DNA of 64,000 bases from Pleurocapsa minor GSE-CHR-MK 17-07R. GTDB taxonomy: Bacteria; Chloroflexota; Anaerolineae; Aggregatilineales; Phototrophicaceae. The notes below the pieces were generated by a model. It saw nothing but the letters and a program-made list of their open reading frames with translations, did no database searches and was not told the DNA's origin. Location: the NCBI GenBank assembly GCA_019359125.1, contig JAHHHY010000002.1, forward strand, positions 62,001 to 126,000, written 5' to 3'. The position numbers and the translations under genes were made by a program. Positions 58,151 through 64,000 of this stretch are shown piece by piece (position 1 is the stretch's first letter; every line of letters begins with the position of its first letter).

Positions 58151-59545
58151 TTGGACGACACATTTTTAGGCAGCCTGTTTGCGCTTCTGGCGCTGCTCGC
58201 TTTCCACGCATGGATGGAATTTTCGTACGCCGTACTCACCAATTACCGGCGCACCGCCCTGGCCGAACGCAGTGAAGCGGGAGATAGGCAGGCGCGCCTG
58301 ATCCTGAAGCTCTCGGAAGACCTGCCCCGTCTGTATGTCACGACCCAGCTTGTCCAGATGCTGATTCGCTTTGGCTTCGTGGCCATCGCGACGGTGAACT
58401 TTGCCGACCCAGTTATCAGCGCTGACCCAACAATGACAACTCTGGGACGGGTGTCGGTGTATGCCGTCATCCTGCTGCCCATCGCGCTGATTGTGTATTT
58501 TGTGGGTGACCTGGTGCCGAGTGCTTTCGGTCAGGTGTATGCTGACCGCGCGCTGAAAATCGTGACTGCTTTCGAGCGCCCGCTGGTGTACGCGCTCACG
58601 CCGCTGGTCAGCGCCATGATGTGGCTGAACGGCGTGATCGCCAAGGCCAGCGGCGCCGAATCGCTCAAGAAAGTCGTGACTGAAGAAGAAATCATGACGC
58701 TGGTGGACGTGGGCGAGCAGAGCGGCGCGATCGAGGACGAAGAACGCGAGATGATCTACAGCGTGCTTCAGTTTGGTGAGACGCTGGCGCGCGAGGTGAT
58801 GGTGCCGCGCCCGGACATCACCGGCCTGGAAATTGACACCTCGCTGCAGGAAGCCCTGGGCGTGGTGATCGACAGCGGCCATTCGCGCATCCCGGTCTAC
58901 GAAGACACAGTCGATGACATCAAGGGCATGCTGTACGCGAAAGACCTGCTGGCGCTGTGGCACAAGGGCGGCTCTGAAGTGACGACCGTGCGCCAGCTCA
59001 TGCGTGCCGCGTACTTTGTGCCTGAGACGAAACGCTGCGATGTGTTGTTCAAGGAAATGCAGGCCAGCAAGAGCCATATCGCCGTGGTGGTGGACGAATA
59101 CGGCGGCGTGGCCGGTCTGGTGACGATCGAGGACCTGCTGGAAGAAATCGTGGGCGACATCAAGGACGAACACGACTTCAACGAGGAAATCGAGTATATC
59201 GAGCTGGGCGAGGGCGATTACCGCGTCGATGGTGGCATGAATGTGGGCGACCTCAACGAGATGATGGACCTCAACCTGCCCACCGAAGACAGCGACTCGC
59301 TGGGCGGCTTCATCTACAGCCAGCTGGGCCGCGTGCCTGAAGTGGACGAGGTGATCGAGCTGCCCGAGCTGCGCGTGCGCATGACGGTCGAGTCGATTGA
59401 GAACCGGCGCATCCGCAAGGTGCATGTGGAAGTGCTGCCGCCCCCGACTGATGACGATGACGAGGATGACGCGCCCGATGCGAAGGATGTTCGCGAAACG
59501 CGCGAGCAGAAGGCCGCCCGCGAATCAAAAGAAGCTGGTGCCTGA
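58151..59545 (+). CDS. CNNM/CorC-type (hemolysin-like) membrane protein with CBS domains
   Basis: The 464-residue protein has a DUF21-type membrane part in the first 180 residues, with [20 protein letters not shown]. Two CBS units follow ([20 protein letters not shown] and [20 protein letters not shown]), then [20 protein letters not shown] with the CorC/HlyC C-terminal domain. The tail is rich in Asp and Arg. Such proteins transport or sense Mg2+ and related ions. TTG 58151 is the start, preceded by AAAGGAAG at good spacing. It overlaps moaB by one base. A structured leader stands upstream. Confidence 0.88.
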   Translation: MDDTFLGSLFALLALLAFHAWMEFSYAVLTNYRRTALAERSEAGDRQARLILKLSEDLPRLYVTTQLVQMLIRFGFVAIATVNFADPVISADPTMTTLGRVSVYAVILLPIALIVYFVGDLVPSAFGQVYADRALKIVTAFERPLVYALTPLVSAMMWLNGVIAKASGAESLKKVVTEEEIMTLVDVGEQSGAIEDEEREMIYSVLQFGETLAREVMVPRPDITGLEIDTSLQEALGVVIDSGHSRIPVYEDTVDDIKGMLYAKDLLALWHKGGSEVTTVRQLMRAAYFVPETKRCDVLFKEMQASKSHIAVVVDEYGGVAGLVTIEDLLEEIVGDIKDEHDFNEEIEYIELGEGDYRVDGGMNVGDLNEMMDLNLPTEDSDSLGGFIYSQLGRVPEVDEVIELPELRVRMTVESIENRRIRKVHVEVLPPPTDDDDEDDAPDAKDVRETREQKAARESKEAGA

Positions 59546-60063
59546 TGATGAACAAAGGGGCGGATGACCATCGCGAGTTTGCCGGCCACGGGCCGGTCAC
59601 GCTGGCGCTGGTGACCGTGAGCGACACGCGCACGATGGAAACGGACACCAATTATCATTACCTGCAGGGAAGGCTGTCCGCGCTGGGTCATTCGATTGCC
59701 GCGTACCGCATCATCAAAGACGAGCCGGACCAGGTGGCCGCGGCACTGGAAGAATATGCCAGCCTGCCGGACGTGCGCCTGATTCTGTTCAACGGTGGCA
59801 CCGGGATTTCCCCGCGGGACACCACCTACGATGTCGTCAGCCGCATGCTGGAGAAGACGCTGCCCGGCTTTGGCGAGCTGTTCCGCATGCTCAGCTATGA
59901 GGAAGTGGGCGCGGCCGCCATGCTTTCTCGTGCGACGGCCGGGGTGTATAAAAACACGCTGGTATTCTCGATGCCCGGCAGCCCGAATGCCGTGCAGACG
60001 GCTGTGGAAAAGCTGATCCTGCCGGAAATTAACCATCTGGCCTGGGAAGTCGTGCGCAAATAG
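59545..60063 (+). CDS. moaB: Molybdopterin adenylyltransferase-type protein MoaB
   Basis: The 172-residue protein has [20 protein letters not shown] near the start, then [20 protein letters not shown] and [20 protein letters not shown], and ends with [20 protein letters not shown]. These match the MoaB/MogA family, which adenylates molybdopterin before metal insertion. No other molybdenum-cofactor gene is near. It is coupled to the upstream CNNM-type gene by a one-base overlap (TGATG), an odd pairing. It ends before a strong bidirectional terminator. Confidence 0.9.
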   Translation: MMNKGADDHREFAGHGPVTLALVTVSDTRTMETDTNYHYLQGRLSALGHSIAAYRIIKDEPDQVAAALEEYASLPDVRLILFNGGTGISPRDTTYDVVSRMLEKTLPGFGELFRMLSYEEVGAAAMLSRATAGVYKNTLVFSMPGSPNAVQTAVEKLILPEINHLAWEVVRK

Positions 60064-60087
60064 CGGACGCATTATCCCCTTAAACGA

Positions 60088-60128
60088 AAACAGGCACGCC
60101 CGACATCATGACGGGCGTGCCTGTTTTT
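60088..60128. terminator. Strong bidirectional terminator
   Basis: AAACAGGCACGCCCG (60088-60102) pairs perfectly with CGGGCGTGCCTGTTT (60112-60126), with A and T tracts on both sides. It separates the convergent moaB and SHMT-GcvT genes and can end both transcripts. Confidence 0.92.
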
Positions 60129-60143
60129 ATGCCTGATGGCTGT

Positions 60144-63100
60144 TTACGAACTGGCCTTCTTCGGGAAGCGGCTGATGATCGTCACTGGCTCCGGCATCGG
60201 GGCGCGGTCGCCCAGGCCCAGCGCGGACAGCGGCTTGCCCTCTTTGCTGCGGCCCGCTCCGCAGAAGACGGCCAACTGCGTGCCATCGGCGCTGACATCC
60301 TGCTTCAGATACACCTGGCCCAGCTGATAGCCTTCGCTGTCGATGCTGCACGAGGTGACCACGCCAACCACGCGGCCGCGGGCGTCCACAATCGGGTCGC
60401 CGGGGTGCGGCGGACGCGCCCCGCGGTTGTTCAGGCGGAAGCGGGCGATTTCGGCATCGCGCTTCTGCTCGTGCGCGACGAACGCAGCCTTGCCCACAAA
60501 GAACGGCTTCCACAGCTTGACGTAATTGCCGAAGCCGGCATCGGCGGGATTCAGCGTCAACGCGCCGTCCAGCACCACGCCCAGCTCGTGCCCGTATAAG
60601 GGCAGCCCGGCCTCGGTGCGCAGGCTGTCGCGCGCGGCCAGACCGCACGGGGCGGCCCCGGCCTGAATGAGCGCGGTGAACAGCGCCACAGCATGATCCG
60701 GATGCACGAACAGCTCGTAGGCCACGCGTTCGCCGGTATAGCCGGTGCGCGACACGATCACATCGACGCCGTTCAGGGTCGCACGGACGACATTGGCCCA
60801 CGCCATGCCCGACAGTTTCGCCTTGCTGGCATCGTCGGCCATACCCAGCAGAATCGCCTTGCTGTTCGGCCCCTGTAACGCGATATCGAGGCGCTGGTCC
60901 GGGCCTTGCTGCGGGTCGCGCAGGTCGCGCAGGGTGACGCGGTCGCCGCCTGCCACGCGCCGGGACGGATGCGCCGGGTCGATCATAACCGTGCCGGACT
61001 TCACCGCGTTCAGCCACGCCCAGTTCTTGTCATTGTTGCTGGCATTCACCACCACCAGGAAGTGATCGCCCGCGAGGCGGTAGATCATCAGGTCGTCCAG
61101 CGGGACGCCATCGGTATCCAGGAAATAGGTATAGTGCGAGTCGCCCACGGCCAGCCCGCGCAAATCGTTGGTCGTCACGGCATCGAGGAACGCTTCCGCG
61201 CCGGGGCCGTAGGCGTCAAACACGCCCATGTGCGTCACGTCGAATACCCCGGCGGTCTTGCGCACCGCGTGGTGCTCGTCGCTGACGCTGCTGTACCAGA
61301 GCGGCATGTCATAGCCCGCAAACGGGGCCATCTTCGCCTTCAGGCTGAGGTGCAGCGCGTGCAGCGGGGTGTATTTCACCGGGCCTTCGGTCTCGGTCCA
61401 GCTGAACACGGGCAGGGGAGAACCCTGTGCCCCCGCGAACTGCTCGCCGCTGAAGCCGACGGCATAGGCTTTTTCAGCGACAGCGCCGCCTGTGACCAGG
61501 GCGGTCGCGCGGCCAATCACCTGCACATCGACCGGACCGGGCACTTTCGCGTACGGGTCGGCCGGGTCGAACAGCACGAAGCCATCCGACAGCCCGCGCA
61601 GCCACGAGGCCACGCGCTGTCCGCGCTCGACATGCAGCAGGTAACGGTCATCGCTGGTGCGTTCCAGCGTCCCATGGGCCATCACCGAGCCGTCCGGGTT
61701 GAGCACGGAGGTCGGCTGCGACTGGCCCTTGCCCAGCGCCAGCACGTCGCTGGAGAGCGCGGCGTTCAGGAAGGCGGCCGGGGCGGCATGGCCGATGTCG
61801 CGGATGAACAGGGTGTAGGCCTGCGTGTCCTGCGTATTCAGGTAGGTGACATGCGGGTATTCCGCGCCGCCGCTGTCGGTGTCGATGCCCACGCTCTCAG
61901 CCAGTGACTTCACGGCCAGCTTGACGCGTTCCAGCGTGGCAAAGTCGACTTTGGCCCGCGGCTCGGCGCGCTTTTTGCCGGTATAGCTGAACGGCACGCA
62001 GGCGGCCAGCAGGTCCGCGATCAAATCGCCCAGCTGGTCGATTTCCTTCTCACGGAAGCCGCGCTGCGTGATCCACGGGGTGCCCAGGCGCACGCCGGAG
62101 GCGCGCAGCGCCGACGGGTCGCCGGGGATGGTGTTGCGGTTGGCGACGATGCCGGCCAGGTCAAGGATGCGCGCGGCCATATCGCCGGACAGCGGCGTGC
62201 CATCCGGGCCGACCACGCTTTTGCAGTCGATCAGCACCATGTGCGAGCCGGTGCCGCCGTAGGCCACGCGGATGCCGCGCGACTCCAGCTTTTCCGCCAG
62301 GCGCGTCGCATTTTTGACCGTCTGATGCTGCAATTCGCGGAACTGCTCGGTGGTGGCCAGGCGCATGGCCACGGCGAGCGCGGCAATCTGGTTGACATGT
62401 GGGCCACCCTGTTCGCCGGGGAACACAGCGCGGTCGACCTTGCTGGCGACATCACTTCGGTGCGTGATGATGACCGCGCCGCGCGGGCCACCCAGCGTCT
62501 TGTGCGTGGTGAAGCTGATCACGTCAGCATAGCCCACCGGGTTCGGATAATCGCCAGCGATAATCAGCCCGGCCACGTGCGACACGTCGGCCATCAGGTA
62601 AGCGCCCACTTCATCAGCGATGCTGCGGAACGCGGCCCAGTCTGGCGGGAAGGGATAGCTGGTGTAGCCCGCGATGAGGATGCGCGGGCGGTGCTGCAGG
62701 GCCAGCGCACGGATGGCGTCATAGTCGAGGCGTTCTGTGACCGGGTCGACGCCGTAGCTGGTGGCCTTGTACTGCTTGCCGCTGCGCGCGACCGGGCTGC
62801 CGTGGGTCAGGTGGCCGCCCTGCAGCAGGTCCAGCCCCATGACGGTATCGCCCACGTTGATCAGCCCGCTGAAAATCGCGCTGTTGGCGGGTGCGCCAGA
62901 CAGCGGTTGCACGTTCACGAACAGCTTTTCGGCCGGGTATTTATCGGTGGCGAACAGCTCGGCCACGCGACGGCGCGCCAGCGATTCGACGATATTGGCA
63001 TATTCCGCGCCCTTGTAATAGCGTTTGTCGGCCTGGCGACGATACTCGGGCAGGCGCGCGCCATAGTCCAGGATTTCCTGCTGGGTCATCGTGCGCGTTT

Positions 63101-63299
63101 CGTCCAGCGGATAGCCTTCGGCGTAGATGTTGTGGAAGCTGGACATCAGCGCTTCGCGCACAGCCTCCGGAATCGTGCTTTCAGACGGAATCATAATCAG
63201 GAAGCGTTCCTGACGGGCGGTTTCCTGGCGCACCAGTTCGGCTACATCAGGATCCAGCTCGGCCAGCTCGCCGCGAAACAGAAAGTCATTGGGTGTCAT
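60144..63299 (-). CDS. Fusion of serine hydroxymethyltransferase and glycine-cleavage T-protein
   Basis: One frame of 1051 residues joins two enzymes. Residues 1-475 are serine hydroxymethyltransferase: IMIPSESTIPEAVREAL, YYKGAEYANIVESLARRRVA, HVAGLIIAGDY and ISFTTHKTLGGPRGAV with the PLP-binding Lys267. Residues about 643-1051 are aminomethyltransferase (GcvT), with FDVTHMGVFDAYGPGAEAFL, VSRTGYTGERVAYEL and GLAARDSLRTEAGLPLYGHE. The middle (490-590) resembles half of a GcvT/YgfZ-like domain. Together they would handle glycine and serine one-carbon transfer through folate in the cytoplasm. ATG 63299 is chosen at the SHMT N-terminus. No gcvH or gcvP is in the window. Confidence 0.88.
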   Translation of the reverse strand: MTPNDFLFRGELAELDPDVAELVRQETARQERFLIMIPSESTIPEAVREALMSSFHNIYAEGYPLDETRTMTQQEILDYGARLPEYRRQADKRYYKGAEYANIVESLARRRVAELFATDKYPAEKLFVNVQPLSGAPANSAIFSGLINVGDTVMGLDLLQGGHLTHGSPVARSGKQYKATSYGVDPVTERLDYDAIRALALQHRPRILIAGYTSYPFPPDWAAFRSIADEVGAYLMADVSHVAGLIIAGDYPNPVGYADVISFTTHKTLGGPRGAVIITHRSDVASKVDRAVFPGEQGGPHVNQIAALAVAMRLATTEQFRELQHQTVKNATRLAEKLESRGIRVAYGGTGSHMVLIDCKSVVGPDGTPLSGDMAARILDLAGIVANRNTIPGDPSALRASGVRLGTPWITQRGFREKEIDQLGDLIADLLAACVPFSYTGKKRAEPRAKVDFATLERVKLAVKSLAESVGIDTDSGGAEYPHVTYLNTQDTQAYTLFIRDIGHAAPAAFLNAALSSDVLALGKGQSQPTSVLNPDGSVMAHGTLERTSDDRYLLHVERGQRVASWLRGLSDGFVLFDPADPYAKVPGPVDVQVIGRATALVTGGAVAEKAYAVGFSGEQFAGAQGSPLPVFSWTETEGPVKYTPLHALHLSLKAKMAPFAGYDMPLWYSSVSDEHHAVRKTAGVFDVTHMGVFDAYGPGAEAFLDAVTTNDLRGLAVGDSHYTYFLDTDGVPLDDLMIYRLAGDHFLVVVNASNNDKNWAWLNAVKSGTVMIDPAHPSRRVAGGDRVTLRDLRDPQQGPDQRLDIALQGPNSKAILLGMADDASKAKLSGMAWANVVRATLNGVDVIVSRTGYTGERVAYELFVHPDHAVALFTALIQAGAAPCGLAARDSLRTEAGLPLYGHELGVVLDGALTLNPADAGFGNYVKLWKPFFVGKAAFVAHEQKRDAEIARFRLNNRGARPPHPGDPIVDARGRVVGVVTSCSIDSEGYQLGQVYLKQDVSADGTQLAVFCGAGRSKEGKPLSALGLGDRAPMPEPVTIISRFPKKASS

Positions 63300-63465
63300 G
63301 GGGGAACCTTGCTGAAACGACATTTTCGGCGTGCATTTTAACATACATCCGGCCCGGATGGGTAAGTTTGTCCAGCCCGCATGTGGCCGATCCGCACGGT
63401 GAAAACGCAACTCCTGACCTATAATCGGCGTACATCTGCTGTACTGTGAAAGAGGGTTGCCTGAG

Positions 63466-64000
63466 ATGAATGTATCACCAACGCCGCGCCGCGCACGCGC
63501 GCCATTTGTTTACCTGGTCGGGCTGGCGGTCGTCTCGCTGGTGATTATCGCGGTCATCGCCGTGATCAATGTCACGCGGGCGGGCAGCGTTGTCCAGCCG
63601 CCGACGCGCACGGCTGTGCCGCCGGAAGCGGTGCTCTCGGCCGACGACACGCGCCAGATCGGCTTCATGACCAACCGCGATGGCAACTGGGAATTGTACG
63701 AGATGACGCTGGGCACGCTGGCCGTCACCAACCTGACCAATGACCCTGGGGATGATGGCTTCGGCGCGTATTCCAATGACCGCGGCGCGATGACCTTCAT
63801 CAGCACGCGTGACCGCGCCACCGAAAATGGCGAGCTGACCGCGTATATGATGAACGCCGATGGCAGCGAGCAGCGCCGCGTCACGACCGACCTGGGCACG
63901 ATCATGAATCTGGTCACGACCGGCCGCTTCAACTGGGACTACCGGCGCAATGCCAATGGCGATGGCACGTTTGTCTCGCTGCGTGACTTAAACCTGGAAG
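63466..64000 (+). CDS. Membrane-anchored TolB/PD40-like protein (3' truncated)
   Basis: The frame starts MNVSPTPRRARAPFVYLVGL and continues into a hydrophobic anchor (AVVSLVIIAVIAVINV). Blade-like text follows: QIGFMTNRDGNWELYEMTLG, LTNDPGDDG and GAYSNDRGAMTFISTRDRA, then MMNADGSEQRRVTTD. These repeats resemble WD40-like PD40/TolB propellers. The anchor without a cleavage site suggests an outward-facing protein held by one helix. The window ends before the stop. A GAGG before ATG 63466 is the likely ribosome-binding site. Confidence 0.78.
   Translation, partial: MNVSPTPRRARAPFVYLVGLAVVSLVIIAVIAVINVTRAGSVVQPPTRTAVPPEAVLSADDTRQIGFMTNRDGNWELYEMTLGTLAVTNLTNDPGDDGFGAYSNDRGAMTFISTRDRATENGELTAYMMNADGSEQRRVTTDLGTIMNLVTTGRFNWDYRRNANGDGTFVSLRDLNLE

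Noticed and set aside
1-64000. CRISPR arrays, rRNA genes or transposase genes
   Set aside because: I saw no regularly spaced repeats, no rRNA-like sequence and no DDE or recombinase motif in any real gene.

Overview
This is a GC-rich bacterial chromosome segment that most resembles a Chloroflexota (Anaerolineae-type) genome. The assignment is inferred from gene content, not from a marker tree. Pointers are secreted beta-propeller and SH3b proteins, lipoproteins with Glu/Ala/Thr-rich linkers, an F420-type luciferase-like oxidoreductase, a CbiR-type cobamide salvage operon, a fused glyA-gcvT gene, and several families of small palindromic intergenic repeats. Both ends cut genes: cysS on the left and a membrane-anchored TolB/PD40-like protein on the right.

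Layout. 1-2.3 kb (+): end of cysS, a DinB-fold protein, an RlmB-type rRNA methyltransferase, an OsmC protein. 2.4-8.9 kb (-): F420/LLM oxidoreductase, then a tight run of lipoprotein, PH-like membrane protein, plsY and a family-2 glycosyltransferase, preceded by an alpha/beta hydrolase and small membrane proteins. 9.0-10.9 kb (+): tocopherol-cyclase-like protein overlapping a CruF-type carotenoid protein. 11.0-14.9 kb (+): dipeptide-type ABC transporter (binding protein and two permeases, no ATPase). 15-17.3 kb: membrane-anchored endonuclease/phosphatase-fold protein convergent with an MFS transporter. 17.3-21.6 kb (-): cobamide operon cobO, cbiR, cobT, cobS, cobU and a GNAT gene. 21.7-26.1 kb: a methyltransferase, then two secreted-effector-like genes that share an N-terminal LQR-IGN motif and a duplicated leader. 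26.2-36.7 kb: LysR with a divergent secreted protein, an ECF sigma factor with a membrane WD40 partner, a degenerate MBL protein, a MarR-NmrA pair, a hydrolase, and two divergent secreted propeller proteins.

36.8-48.9 kb is rich in nucleoside functions: an operon of P450, M20 peptidase and nucleoside hydrolase; a standalone RarA/MgsA C-terminal-like gene; and a BMP-family nucleoside-type ABC importer divergent from a second nucleoside hydrolase followed by an aminohydrolase. 48.9-52.5 kb carries a large propeller/SH3b gene bracketed by a duplicated 75-bp tail of the aminohydrolase gene. 52.6-64 kb holds a membrane protein, tRNA-Val(GAC), a two-component system, folC, a CNNM/CorC-type membrane protein with a structured leader, moaB, the SHMT-GcvT fusion and the truncated final gene.

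The most unusual content is the pair of effector-like genes at 22.4-26.0 kb. One has a PI3/4-kinase-like active site and the other a Pol-beta/GlnD-like nucleotidyltransferase motif. Both start with a short motif I associate with cargo of extracellular contractile injection systems. Also notable are the SHMT-GcvT fusion, the sigma/WD40 pair, the CbiR operon and the bracketed propeller gene.
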